DNA of 64,000 nucleotides from Siphonodentalium dalli (taxonomy: Eukaryota; Mollusca; Scaphopoda; Gadilida; Siphonodentaliidae): the NCBI GenBank assembly GCA_032622095.1, contig CP136063.1, forward strand, positions 218,879,982 through 218,943,981, given 5' to 3'. This document shows positions 22,914 to 34,400 of the stretch, piece after piece. The translations under genes and the position numbers were made by a program. How positions within the stretch are numbered: position 1 is the first letter of the stretch; each line of letters opens with the position of its first letter. The notes beneath the pieces were generated by a model. That model searched no databases and was not told the origin of the DNA. It was given only the letters and a program-made list of their open reading frames with translations.

Positions 22914-23331
22914 TGTAATACGACTGAAAGTTTCTGGTCATAATTCGACTGAATAGTCAACGTAATACTGCGCCTTTTCGGTCTCAGGTGAGAAAACATT
23001 TCGTGGTGTAATTCTTATTGAGCGTACTCGATTTCTTTGCATGGAGTACTTTGGTAATTTGTTTGCGTAAATAATCGTTGTGATTGGCTAAAAAAGGATG
23101 TGTTTTCAGCGGCGCCCGTGCCTTTCATTTAAATTGTACAAGAAACACGATTGCGGTCATTAATCTGGAAGCGAGTTGAGCGGGACAGTCATTATTGCTT
23201 TGCCTGTCTGCTGTTCCTCTCTGTCAGACGTTAGTCCGAGTGAGTTGTGTGGACTGTAACCTTAGGGAAGCATCCACCCTCGTGCTAACGCCGGCGAGTG
23301 AGATGGTTCTGGATTAGGCTCAGGACGGATT

Positions 23332-24130
23332 GTGAACTTAATCCCCGACGCCGCGTTAGCTGCTATGCAGAGCAGCCGGATTGTCGACATTGTTAGCTGG
23401 CAACTCCAGGCTGACAGGGGCTCTCTGGTGCTCTGCATAGAATTCCGGACAGCAGATGCTGGTAGCCAGAGGTCTGCTGCCCGGGACAGGAACGCCGAAT
23501 CCAGCCGTGTGTTGAAGAAGGGGCCTCCCAGGAAGAAGACACCAGCCAAGAGGAGAAGGGACGCCGCCAGACGGGCTAAATGGAAGAAAAAGGTGAGGGT
23601 GACTATGGATCTGCCTGTCGCCCCTCCCCATGTGGTCCAGCCGACGTCCAGTGTCACAGCCGGCGGATCGGAGTTGTCTGAGAGACGCCCAGACAACCCG
23701 ATCTGCTTGGAGACAGGCGACATCGCACCAGCTAGCAGGGACTCCGTGGATCTGCCGGAGGTCCCTGCTGTCGTCACGAAGACAGGCGGAGACAGGGACG
23801 CGGATACCACCCGATGTTCCTGCCGCCAGCTTCGACGTGGAGATGGAAACACCACCCAGCCATTCTCCACAAGGGGCGGAATCTACCATCACCACCCCTC
23901 CGACGCCGAGGTATGAAGAGAGGCCGGCGTCCTTTTCCAAAGAGATGGAAATAGAACGAGACAGGATCAAGTCAGCGATATGGACACACCACGCAGCAGG
24001 AACGACTTGCCATCTCACCAATTTCGAATTATTCCTGCTGCGTGATCGCCAGCTCTACTGTAGGGCTGATCATAATGAAAGATCATCTGGGACAGCGACT
24101 CTAATCAGATCCAAAAAAAAGGGGCCATAG
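23332..24130 (+). pseudogene. Copy A in unit 2, frameshifted
   Basis: Duplicate of the 260-codon ORF. Loss of 2 bp in the ACCACCC(CC)GATG run near 23,811 shifts the frame, so the first frame stops at 23,916 and the C-terminal blocks continue in another frame (to 24,130). A second change replaces the TAA that ends copy A with sense codons. Comparing the two copies shows the lesion directly. Confidence 0.7.
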
Positions 24131-24580
24131 TTGCATCGAATATTCAAAGTTTCCACTACCAAAGGATCACAGAAAATAAACACACAACAAAAGTCAAAAA
24201 TTGCTATCTTTTTTTTTCTTGTTCTCAAATAAAGCTAAAAAATGAGGGATTAAGGAGAGGGTCGCTCGACCCTTTCGACAATCCCGGGGTTAGCCCCACA
24301 AACCACATACTTCTCTTGCGGTCATTAAGGGTGAAGGGAATTGCCCAATGCGTTCCGACCATCGTACCCGGCCTGCGGCCGGAAACTACCCAATCATCAA
24401 TCATCATCATCATCATTGCGGTCATTTCTGTGTTGAACGTTGTTGGGACAACATGAATATGATCATCGACTATGGACCATTTTCCTTACACAATCTAAAT
24501 TATCTAGTTTACTAAACTAATCTTATTTCCCTTCTGGTGAACAAACGCTTTCAGTTTCAACTTGATTCCGAAATATCGAA

Positions 24581-26133
24581 TATGATCGAGATTCGAATGG
24601 ACGAATGCACAGCCCGGCCCCATGGAAAATACAATTTTACCGATTTATTTTGTCATTTAATATACTTATTAAGTAACTTTCTTTGGTCGTAACATATATC
24701 AATATACCATAACATCATCTGTACCATATTCATTGGCAACCAAACTGCTTTCAAGCGACAAATCGCTAGAAAATTCGCAAGATTGTCAAGATGTAGCAAA
24801 ATTCAAAGGGTTACGGTGTGGGTGTACTTCGTTGATGCCCAGTTTGCGCGGAGTTAGAAAAGACGGGAAAAGTCGCGTGCGGCGATCTGAATAAACTGAT
24901 TTTTTTCGTGGTACAATTGGAAAAAGTAGAATTGTACCACAAAACTGGAACGAGATAGCCATGGTAACTCGGGCCACTGGCCAATCAGGACATGGCTTTT
25001 AAGCATAGTTCGGCAGGGTCGTATTACAATCATATATAAACAGAATTTATTAAATAATGTGTATATCAATCAAGTATTATTTTATTAGAGGGTACGGATT
25101 CCCGGCCTTTCCCAAATCTATTTTTAGTGTTGCACGCGTTTCCTTCTTTGCAGAGCTTTGCAGATGCAAACTATTCTTATTAAAAGCAATCAAAACAAGA
25201 TTACATGCATCATACACAGCGGACATAATCCACAGCGTATGTAATTCATGCAGGTATAGATAACTGCGCAATCGGTCATCCAAGTTATTTTTTAGGGCTG
25301 TTGTATTGTTTGATCAACTTTCTCAGAAAAACAAAAACATGTCGAAATCTCGTTTTGGTTTCGGTTTAATGGATGACTAAATAAGTTCAAAATATTTTTT
25401 AAAACAATATTAGGGGTAATTAAATATACAATTATAATATATGCTAACTTCTTATGGTGTTGTTTTTCAACTGTCTGGGGTAATTTTTGTTAAAAAATCT
25501 CTGAAGTATGAATGTATGCCAGGCCATTTGTGTAAAAATGCACCAGTATCACAAAATATGATGCATCTGATATCGTAGGGAATGTTGGAAATATAACTTA
25601 CAGTGTAATTTTTTGTTTAAATATGTTATACAGTATCAATTGTGCATGAGGTATTGTTGAAATAGGGGCAAAATAGACAGCCTTATGATCCAGCTCACAT
25701 CATTGCCAACTTGGCTTCCCATACCAAAAAATAGTCCCAAAAAGCAAATTGCCACATATTTGTGTTCAGCTGATGGAGGTGCCTTCAACTCAATGGATTT
25801 GTAGCTAAAAAAGTGAGTTATTTTATAAAATGACAGTCCCCCCTCTCCTCATCCTGGAATCCTAATATATAAGATGCCACAATAATTATAACTGTTTGCT
25901 TTATTAGTTTTGACTTCTGGTGATTGGCATAATTTCGCTCACTTTCCAGTTAATTTTCTCAGGCAAATATATCTTTTAAAAATATGGATGTGATGCCAAA
26001 AAATTATTCAATCATATTCCTATATCCTTGTGAAATTTCATGTAAATTGGAAACAGTCTTGCAATGGCTGGCATTTATCGGAGAGAGGGGTATACAAACT
26101 AATTCGGCCATCTTTGTCACGTTTAGGATACCC
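24581..26133. other. Right-hand part of the TTAA element
   Basis: Unique (unduplicated) interior of the element up to its right inverted end. No ORF above 71 codons and no domain. A short hairpin near 24,918-24,946 (GTGGTACAATT / AATTGTACCAC) echoes the arms of the large hairpin in the left part. GTCGTATTACAA at about 25,018 is the inverse of TTGTAATACGAC at about 17,263. Confidence 0.6.
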
Positions 26134-26385
26134 TTAATCACGAGCCTTTCGGTGAATGGTTAAAACCACAATACTACGAGTGGTGATTTTGTTTTAGGCC
26201 CGGCTATTATGCGTGTATTTTATTTATGTCATAATTAATATTTGATTTGTTCCGCGAATTCAGCTACTCCAATGCTTACTTTGAATGTATCCACACCGAG
26301 AGACACAAACACGACGCTGTAGTGAATGCATGCGAGTCACGCGTAGTGATACATACATTTACTTCATGACGGCAGCGTGTTTCGG
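26134..26385. repeat. Repeat R1, right part
   Basis: Continues R1 after the TTAA element: CACGAG, then AATGGTTAAAACCACAATAC, GTGGTGATTTT, and GAGACACAAACACGAC, colinear with about 640-880. Confidence 0.8.
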
Positions 26386-27344
26386 AGCATGTTACTGTGT
26401 CTTTCGATTACTGGAATTGCAAATGAGAATTATGTAATTGAATTACAACTTAAGTTCATTCGTAGCGCTGGTAACTGGTAGTTTACCTTTTATTGAGACG
26501 ATAAGGCACAATAAATAACGACACCATAGTAACTACGGTCTACACACTGCGGGGCGAGTGAACAGTGATCGAAATTCGTGATGTGAAATATAATAAGATT
26601 TAGATCACAAATTTACCGATCTGTGATAATGTGGGCCTTTAATGTACAGCACATGGTAGTCTACGTTCCTGTGTGAAACGAAATAACATATATTTAATAT
26701 GGAATTAATTGTTATCATGCATAAGACTATTTAGTACATTGTGATAATCCATAAATATAGTATTTTCTGAAATCGAAGGGAAACACATTATTTTGAAGAA
26801 AGCAGAAGATACATTCAGGCGAACTCGGTCAATGGCGAAAGTAACACGATGACGTTGTTCGTCGATTTTCGTTGAAATTGACACGGTGACATCTTCTGAA
26901 TGAAATGAACAGAGACGATATGGACATGCTTCTCCCCATAGTATCTTAGTCGCAGCGCTCACCCAGCGTCAAAACATATATTGGTTAAATTCAGTAACAA
27001 CGTTCCCGTTTCCCGCTCGACAATGTATAACTATTTTCACTTTGATGTTGGTAGTTTATACCATGTATAATCTAGCTGACAATCAAGACTATCCGGAAAT
27101 ACGATTGGCCTAATTTATACTAAAAATTACGATTGGGGTCCATTCTTTTGACGAACCGTTGTGTACGGGGTGTAATATCTGATAATCACCCCAAGAAACA
27201 TAGGCTCATGTGAATCTTATTTGGTGGGAATACCAGAGAATCTATAAACTGAGTTTGATAAAAAAAAAACAAAGCAAGCCACAGCTACCATCATGTGAGT
27301 GGTTTAGCTTTGGTTCATTAATTGCGCTATCGTATGGTCATATT
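26386..27344. other. Non-coding, nothing recognised
   Basis: An 85-codon ORF on the minus strand (26,705-26,962) has no recognisable feature. No repeat with other parts of the window was seen. Confidence 0.4.
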
Positions 27345-27579
27345 AATACATTGCCTTAAAATACCTGTATGATTGGCAGATAATTGCACGATATTTACAA
27401 GCAAATTTCGATAGCATCGCTACTGGTGGAACAAAAGAGTGTTTACTTCTCACGTAGTTAGCTGTGGTGCCGATGTATTTTATGAGCATTTTTGCATTCG
27501 GTTTCTGACCAATTGTAACTTTATTTACTGAATGTCTGCAAATCAATTCATGGCAAATTTGCCAGTTTATGAACGTACC

Positions 27580-29060
27580 TAGATCATGCCATGAATCCCT
27601 ACTCTGACTAACGCCCGTAGAGATCATATTCCACATGGACAAAACCTGGGGGCTTTTTGAAGTTTTGACAGGGAACCTTATAAAATCGAAAAAATAACAC
27701 AGGGAATATATTTCTTTGATATTATCTGTTTCTTAATAATGTACTTCACCGTTGGTGAAGAACCCAACTCAAAATGTCAGGATTTAAGTGACTTTGTGAG
27801 CGATTTTGCTTTGCGTTTCTGACAATTATAGATGTTTTCCTGGATAATTAATTGAATGTTTGTTGCGACATCGGCTCTCAAAAGTCACAGAAAAGATTGA
27901 ATTTTCGAGTTGGGACCTTCACATTTAGTGAAGTACACTATTAAGGAACAGATAATCATTAAGGGCTTTGTGGACCAATTTTTTCCAAAATTTCCCAAAA
28001 TGTTATAGAGTCCAAATAAAGGATTCTGTTCATGTATATTAGTAACAATATAAACCATGCCCATTCATGCAACATTTTGAGAGTCTACATCATGGTGAAT
28101 TATGTTAGAAATACAAAATGTGAACTTTATTGAGATTTCAAAAAATAATATTTACAAGCAATGGTCCAAGAAAAACAAAGTCCATATCTAATAATTAAAT
28201 ATGGGAATGTGTACTGAACACTGTGATGAATGATGTATTACAAAAAAAAAATATTTTTCGTGAGTGTTCTTTGAAAAAATTACTTTGAACAAGCTGTTGA
28301 CAAATAATACATACTTGCTTAAACATTGGATGTGTGTATGCTAGCATTCATGGGTTAGCAGCTGGCCATTGTAAAGCAGTGGACTCTGTTTACAATAGAA
28401 TGCTAATCCCCAATCAAACCAACCAGACCATGCCATACTATTTCTGGTATGTAGGTCAATACTCACTCATAGGATAATCACCGATGTGGAGTTGACAGTG
28501 GTAAAAGCCATTCACACTGGACTGGACATAATGTGACCCATAAACTGCTGTCTCTTTGTCAACCATATTGTGAAGTTAGTATATTATTTGTCAACAGCTG
28601 GGTCAAAGTAATTGTTTCAAAGACACTCACGAAATATATTTTTTTTTTTGTAAATCATCACAGTGTTCAGTACACATTCCCATATTTAATTCATAGATAT
28701 GGACTTTGTTTTTCTTGGACCATTGCTTGTAAATATTATTCTTTTAAATCTCAATAAAGTTCACATTTTCTATTTCTAACATAATTCACCATAAAGTAGA
28801 CTCTCAAAATGTTACATCAATGGGCATGGTTTCTATTATTACTAATATACATGAACAGAATCCTTTATTTGGACTCTATACAATTTTGGGAAATTTTGGA
28901 AAAATTGGGTCCACAAAGCCCTTAAGATATATATTCCCCGCGTTATTTTTTCGACTTTATAAGGTTCCCTGTCAAAACTTCAAAAAGTTCCCGTGTTTTG
29001 TACTGGTGGAATATGATCTCTACGGGCGTTCGCCATAGTAGATATTCATGGCATGATCTA
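27580..29060. mobile_element. Palindromic (foldback) Mutator-like element, 9-bp target duplication
   Basis: GAACGTACC lies directly on both sides (27,571-27,579 and 29,061-29,069), while paralog copy 1 has the site once (about 2,690-2,698, as GAACGGACC). The termini TAGATCATGCCATGAAT / ATTCATGGCATGATCTA are perfect inverted repeats. Inverted similarity continues inward for most of the element (e.g. 28,140-28,250 against 28,650-28,770), so it is a near-complete palindrome. A 9-bp duplication with long inverted arms is characteristic of Mutator-like elements. No transposase remains. Confidence 0.85.
27721..27956. mobile_element. Small MITE nested in the left arm of the foldback
   Basis: This 236-bp stretch is absent from the matching right arm (about 28,930). 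Its ends are inverted repeats: ATTATCTGTTTCTTAATA against TATTAAGGAACAGATAAT, then GTACTTCAC against GTGAAGTAC. A related copy lies at about 9,885-10,040. Confidence 0.75.
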
Positions 29061-29221
29061 GAACGTACCATGATAACACAACCTTCATATTGTTACAGTC
29101 GCTTACCTTCGGATCCTTGAGTTAAAAACGAAGCAATAAAAACGATTATTAATTTAATCCATTCCATCTTGGGTGTGATATCGGACTGATGACGGTCTAA
29201 CACACGTTGTATTTATACTTC

Positions 29222-29812
29222 AACTCTTAATAGTACCTGAGTCGTGCCGCTCAGTTGACCCGAGCACGATTTTTGACAGGGTTCGATTGACCATCACTGA
29301 GTACTCAGGATTTACTTGATGTGGACATGCACTTGATGCGATGGGGCCTTTAGCAACGATGTCTCTGTCAGTTTATTTGAAGCCATGCTTTATCCTAACT
29401 ATTCGAATACGCACACAACTTCGACTTCAAGTCATAGAATGATTAAAACATACCATGCAGACTTTATCCATACGATTTTTTCAAATTCAAACTTATGTCT
29501 GTGGCTCATGTGCCCCATCGTTATCAAGTCAACATTTATACATTTATATATGTGCACGTCGCTGTGACAGTATTCATGTGTGAATGACGCGAGTGTAACA
29601 AATAAATAGATAGTCTGTATATAGTGTTGGGCACATCCACTCTGTGTTGGGTGTATGTGCCTTCAATGAATGAATGAATTAATATTACATATACTATAAT
29701 ATTTGTATGTACCTGTTAAATGTGCTTTTGTCATGTATTTGTATTTAAATTTGTATATCTCACATACCATGTTTATTGGTTTATTGAGATTAAAGAATTG
29801 AAAATTGAGAAA
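29222..29812 (+). mobile_element. 5'-truncated non-LTR retrotransposon insertion (probable)
   Basis: Interrupts segmental repeat P relative to copy 1 (joins at about 2,860). The right end has ATTAAAGAATTGAAAATTGAG, matching the AATAAAGAATTGAATTGA end of the insertion at 30,257-30,332, as expected for 3' tails of one LINE/SINE family. No coding sequence is recognised. Confidence 0.55.
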
Positions 29813-30256
29813 ACAAGTCTGGACACACACAGAGTGTTCAAAGGGAGCGTAATGTTTATCTTATTAATCCACTGATTCTGTGATTCAATTCAGGCGTTTT
29901 GAGAGAGATATTCACCTTTACGCCTCCGTAAAACTATATAGATATTTTCGGAAGGGATTTTCCGAAACAATTCCGCATTGTTTCAGTCAACTACAATAAC
30001 TAAATAAATGATAATTTCTCGCTAAAGCTATTGGATAAAGGTAATCGCAGGCCTTTTGTTGGTCATGTATGTACACGTCAGATGGGGTATTAATCGCTTT
30101 GGGTCACATGAAAGATGAATATAATTATACTCCCGGATGACATCATCGGAAGGGCGACTTAATTGTAGTTAATGATTCTATTCGGCTATAGGAGGCCGAT
30201 GCCTAATCTCATATGAATTTTTTTTTTCTAAGTATAATCTAATAATGGGGATTGAA

Positions 30257-30332
30257 CTATATATGTAAATAGTGTACAAATGTTATCTCGATACCTATGT
30301 ATTATAGGTCATGAGAATAAAGAATTGAATTG
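30257..30332 (+). mobile_element. Very short 3' LINE tail with 8-bp target duplication
   Basis: Copy 1 reads GGGAATTAAACTCATGAC where copy 2 has ATTGAACT, then ~75 bp ending AATAAAGAATTGA, then ATTGAACT again, then CATGAC. It is an extreme 5' truncation of the family at 29,222-29,812. Confidence 0.6.
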
Positions 30333-30605
30333 AACTCATGACGCTTTATTATGATGGGGCCATGGGGTACCACGTCAGTGCTCAATGCCTATTTTCACTT
30401 TTTAAATTATATATGCTGTGCTTTATGAAGAAATATTAAAATCACATGGTGGTTTGCGCACCAAAATACATCTAATAATATTCGCTTTTTAATTTGTCCC
30501 GGTGTCGTAAAAGGTCGATAAATGTACTTGAACTAACTTTTTACGGCCATTATATGTCACATAAAGACGCATTGGAGTAATCAAAAACATAACTTTGAAT
30601 AATTA

Positions 30606-31060
30606 ATAATTTTATTCGTAATGATTGATCTTTGAACATTCACATTCAGTACATGAATTTTTCAAAATGTATTGGGACAAATACAATGGCTGGATTATAA
30701 CCAGGAATGTGGTATATATATGAACACAATACATACATGTAAAGTAAACAGGTATGACAAATAACAATGTATATCAGAAACGAGAAACAAAAACCAAAAC
30801 AATGAAACATATATAATGCCAGTATAGATTGTCTGTAGACCTTTGTAGTTTCTTTTTTGAACATCAGGTAGCCTATATGAAGTATGTAGGATACTATTTG
30901 GTGGTACATTATAGGCTTAAACTACTTTCCGGGAGAGAATTGGGAAGAAAACAGGTACCTGTAGACTTGACATTCTGATATGTAGGCTGCTAATATATAC
31001 AATAATTGTATATCGCCGTGTCCTCTTTCCCATCTTATCATATCTTAATTGTGTTAACTT
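30606..31060. repeat. Repeat Q, copy 1
   Basis: Colinear with 53,158-55,060, which is enlarged by insertions (53,314-53,832 and 54,441-55,032, plus ~300 bp near 54,085-54,395). Provides the empty sites for those. Non-coding. Confidence 0.8.
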
Positions 31061-31129
31061 ATTATTTTGCATACAATATACACTGCAAATACAAGATTTC
31101 AGATTTGAACACCAAACATGCAACAGATA

Positions 31130-31620
31130 TTGAACATGTTCTATGTAGTATGTGTTCAATGTTGAACACTAGAGTTCAAAATAGTTAACGCCTGTATGCG
31201 TTCAGAACACATGCAACAGATATTGAAAACCAAACAGGCGTGTTCAAATTTTGTAATGCTGGTGCTAAATTTTGGACACTATGTGTTCAAATTTTGAACA
31301 ATATGCATTCAAATTTTTTTAACGCTGGTGTTCAATTTTGAACACTATATATGTGTTCAAATTTGTTAACGCTGGTGTTCAAATTTTGAACACTGTGTTC
31401 AAATGTTTTTAACGCTGGTGTTCAATTTTGAATACTATGTGTTCAAATGTATTTAACGCTGGTGTTCAATTTTGAATACTATGTGTTCATATTTTTAAAC
31501 GCTAGTGTTCAAAAATATTAACACTGGCATTCAAGTTTGAACACTAGTGTTCAACTAACAATTGTTGAATTTTGACAATATATTGAACACCAAATACGTG
31601 GTAAATGAAGTAATTTGAAC
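31130..31620. repeat. Array of GTGTTCAAA palindromes
   Basis: About ten GTGTTCAA/TTGAACAC inverted pairs (such as GTGTTCAAATTTTGAACA) alternate with AACGCTGGT at roughly 50-60 bp spacing. The reverse complement reappears at 32,767-32,890, so the pair could be the inverted, repeat-built arms of one element of about 1.76 kb. Confidence 0.75.
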
Positions 31621-31766
31621 ACGAGTGTTAAGATTTTGGGATATGACCACAAGAAACAAGCAACACAAACGTTTGAGTCATGGTTGTGTATCCTGACATA
31701 ATGGTTTTGAAATTCACCACAGACAAAGGTGCTGTAATAGCACAAATTACAGACAAATGGTTCCAT
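31551..31766 (-). CDS. Possible C2H2 zinc-finger exon
   Basis: The minus-strand frame starts at an ATG at about 31,766 and reads EPFVCNLCYYSTFVCGEF, then QNHYVRIHNHDSNVCVAC. This gives Cys-x2-Cys, twelve residues, His-x4-His followed by HD.N..V.C, a spacing seen in C2H2 fingers. The ORF is only 71 codons, with no partner exons identified, and runs into the GTGTTCAAA array at its 3' end. It sits between the two inverted arrays and may be a remnant of coding capacity of that element. Chance resemblance is possible. Confidence 0.3.
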   Translation of the reverse strand: MEPFVCNLCYYSTFVCGEFQNHYVRIHNHDSNVCVACFLWSYPKILTLVFKLLHLPRIWCSIYCQNSTIVS

Positions 31767-31899
31767 AATTTCAGGTGTGGTATTGTAAAAAGCACCATAC
31801 CGTTTGTCAAAAAGACATGTTGTGACTTGATCCTGGTAAACAACTATATAGGTTCATCAGGTTGAGAATTCTAGACTCTGGTATTCCTTGAGCTGAACA

Positions 31900-32760
31900 A
31901 ATTGAACAAGACATTGTCAGAACATCAATATTAAAAGAGTCACACAGTAGTGTTGAAACGATTAATGGTTTTCAGGAGTTGACTAGATAAATAAATTTGT
32001 GTAAAGATAATATAGAGAGTAAAGATAATTCATAATATCGAGATAATACACACTAGAAATGTATTTTGATCATATATAATTATCCGTATTTTGATAAAGC
32101 CGTGTTTCCACTTGGATGCATGGGGTCCCTTTTATGTTCTCTTTCCCCTCTGTGAAATTCCCCCCAACCATACATTACATGATAATCACTTTCCCTTTAT
32201 ATATAATAAATGTGAATTGAACATCGTGTCAGTGCTCAATTCTATAAATTATATACTACTACAGTACTAGGGCCTACTAGTACTACTACTAGGCGTACTA
32301 GAACTTGGCCAAATTTGTATTTTGAAAGAAATGTATGTAGCCTAGGCCTATACTTATAATATATACCACCGGATAGATCTACAATTTTCTACATGCATGA
32401 CTACTATATACGATTCCGAATTGTCAAGGTTATATTATAGTAACTTATACTGATGAAAATGAATAATTATGAGTTCATGATGATGAAAATTGAAATTACA
32501 TAATTTCTAAATTCTGGGTACAATAATTTAATGTGAATACTCACCACTAACGTACACGTAGAATATATGTCCATGCGTCGAAATAAAAAAATCCGCTAGG
32601 CCTATTTACTGAAGATCGATTTTCTTGAGCCACACAAATTTCACAATAACACAACCACAATGGCGCCAGGCATCTCTGCTAATTAAATTATTTCCCTCCA
32701 AATCATCATTTGCGCGCGCAATAGAGTGACGTACCTCATTCATGACGTCATTTAAGCGCG
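31900..32760. other. AT-rich non-coding interior between the GTGTTCAAA arrays
   Basis: No recognised gene. Short CTACTA-type simple sequence at about 32,255-32,300. Confidence 0.4.
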
Positions 32761-32766
32761 GTGGTA

Positions 32767-32890
32767 TTTGAACACCAGCGTTCAAAATATTGAACACCAG
32801 TGTTCAAAATATTGAACGCATAATTGAACACATCGTGTTCAATTTATAGTGATTCTATTGAGCTATCTTAAACGCCAGTGTTCAAAATCA
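32767..32890. repeat. Inverted counterpart of the GTGTTCAAA array
   Basis: Reads GAACACCAGCGTTCAAAATA and GAACACCAGTGTTCAAAATA twice, then similar eroded units. This is the reverse complement of the AACGCTGGTGTTCAA units at 31,300-31,520. Confidence 0.75.
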
Positions 32891-33909
32891 GGCATATACG
32901 CTACACGGACAAACATACAGTGCGGAAGAGACCACATATAAGGACCCTGACATTATATTCTTATAAAAAGGTAACCTAGCTTTTCGATTATAGCATACAT
33001 TGTCGCATGAAATTTATTTTTTATGATAGTATAAACGAAACGTTCTTTTTCCCCATTATGGTTTTCCCTACCACCACGTGAACGCGCCTCGTTCATCGCA
33101 CGAATTTCGTGTAAAACTAAAATACGGACCCATGATTACCGGTAAGAGAGACTCTCGTTCGCGCGGATTTTTTATCTAGTTTGACGTCATGTATTTTGAT
33201 GGAGAGGGAAATTTGGCCACATTTTTCCAGCTGAAGGTATAGTTCGGTAATTTGGTCTATACGGCCCATTCTCTGGTGACCAATTAGGTCGAGCGTAAGG
33301 ACCGAAACCTATTATCCAACAGGCTGTATTTGATATCCGTTAAGCCAGAGTTACGTTCCTGACGACTTCATGCTGGGTGAGTTTTTTCGATCCCAACTTT
33401 GTAAATACCATCTTTTGGACATGGTCTTTTCCAAAACGGGTTAATTAATTTTCCTCCAAAACCATCAAAATATACCGATAGTCAAACACTGCATAACAAT
33501 AAACATATACCTAAACGTACCACCATAGAAAAGGTGTGCCATTTATAATAAGGTTTAACATTTCAATATACGATATCCGACAGTATATAACTTCTGCTGT
33601 ATGCAAGCATGTATGGAAACCATTTCACTCTTTCCATATATTTAGGAATTTACAAACAATGTTCGTCCTATGTAATACGATAACCTTTAACTATATCTAT
33701 GAGTAACTGATCACCATGTGTTGTGGGATAACCTTGGTCTATACATTTATGTAACTACATAGGTATATAACTATTCTATACATGTATATGCCTTATACTT
33801 TTATCGCGTGATTAAAACATTTACATAACCGATGAATAATCAAACGTTCTACTATCCTAAACATGTATGTTGACTTCTAGATAGCCGTGGGGGGGGGGTC
33901 ATACTAAAA
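32891..33909. other. Non-coding, nothing recognised
   Basis: No convincing exon or repeat. A (G)10 run lies at about 33,889-33,898, just outside the satellite. Confidence 0.4.
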
Positions 33910-34400
33910 CCCGACCGCACCCGACCGCACCCGACCGCACCGCCCAGGGGTCCGAGCGAGATGGGGTTTGCACTATCGTGAACAATGGACCTGAATGTAC
34001 CAAAGTTCCAATCCCCAAGTCGAAAGTTTGAGCGGACACGGCACTGTTAACCCCTAACTTGCGGCCGTTTCCGCCAGATACGGGAAATCCAAAAAGGCGC
34101 CGACCGCACCTCCCCTGACTGCCTGACCACGGAAATGGACATTATATCATGAAGGAAATACGGCTATTCGTCCATGCGCGATCGGACAAGTCGCTAGCTG
34201 CAGCGGAAGTGAATACATTAACCCATACGCTGCTGCCGAATTCGCTATAAATGTACGCAAAATCGCCGAAATTAACACCCGCCGACCGGACCGCCCCTAG
34301 GGGTCCGAGCGAGATGGGATTTGCACTATCGTGTAGAATGGACCCAAATATACCAAAGTTCCAACCCCCAAGTCGATAGCGGATACGACACTGTTAACCC
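33910..34400 (-). repeat. ~350-bp satellite, left inverted array (~1.4 units)
   Basis: Contains CTAGGGGTCCGAGCGAGATGG, TGCACTATCGTG and CCCCAAGTCGA in the opposite orientation to the array at 42,551-43,528. Its inner edge falls at GTTAACCC (about 34,398), the same phase as the inner edge of the right array. The outer edge begins with three ACCCGACCGC units. Confidence 0.85.

Larger units (their letters stand above)
18936..24580. repeat. Tandem duplication, unit 2 (5,645 bp)
   Basis: See unit 1; the offset is 5,651 at the start and 5,645 at the end. Differences include a shorter (ATC)n run at about 24,397-24,416 against about 18,746-18,771, a 4-bp deletion near 20,955, and a 2-bp deletion near 23,811 that breaks the ORF intact in unit 1. 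Near-identity implies a very recent event, or an assembly duplication of two haplotypes. Confidence 0.95.
16506..26133. mobile_element. TTAA element (originally ~4 kb) expanded by the internal tandem duplication
   Basis: The left end GGGTATCCTAAACGTGACA (16,506-16,524) and the right end TGTCACGTTTAGGATACCC (26,115-26,133) are perfect 19-bp inverted repeats flanked by TTAA (16,502-16,505 and 26,134-26,137). The host repeat R1 continues on either side, and an unoccupied R1 copy with TTAA exists at about 635. Because the 5.65 kb duplication begins outside the element and ends within it, the left end is repeated at 22,157 while the right end is single. Removing one unit gives about 3.98 kb. A TTAA target suggests the piggyBac superfamily, but no DDE transposase is seen, so it would be non-autonomous. 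Confidence 0.85.
27345..30580. repeat. Segmental repeat P, copy 2
   Basis: Colinear with 2,345-4,380. Relative to copy 1 it carries three insertions: the foldback 27,580-29,060, about 29,222-29,812 and about 30,257-30,332. It lacks the TTAA element found in copy 1. Confidence 0.85.

Noticed and set aside
33360-33390. ATGCTGG|GTGAGT as a first exon and donor of a gene
   Set aside because: An isolated donor-like motif with no downstream exon in frame; too weak to annotate.
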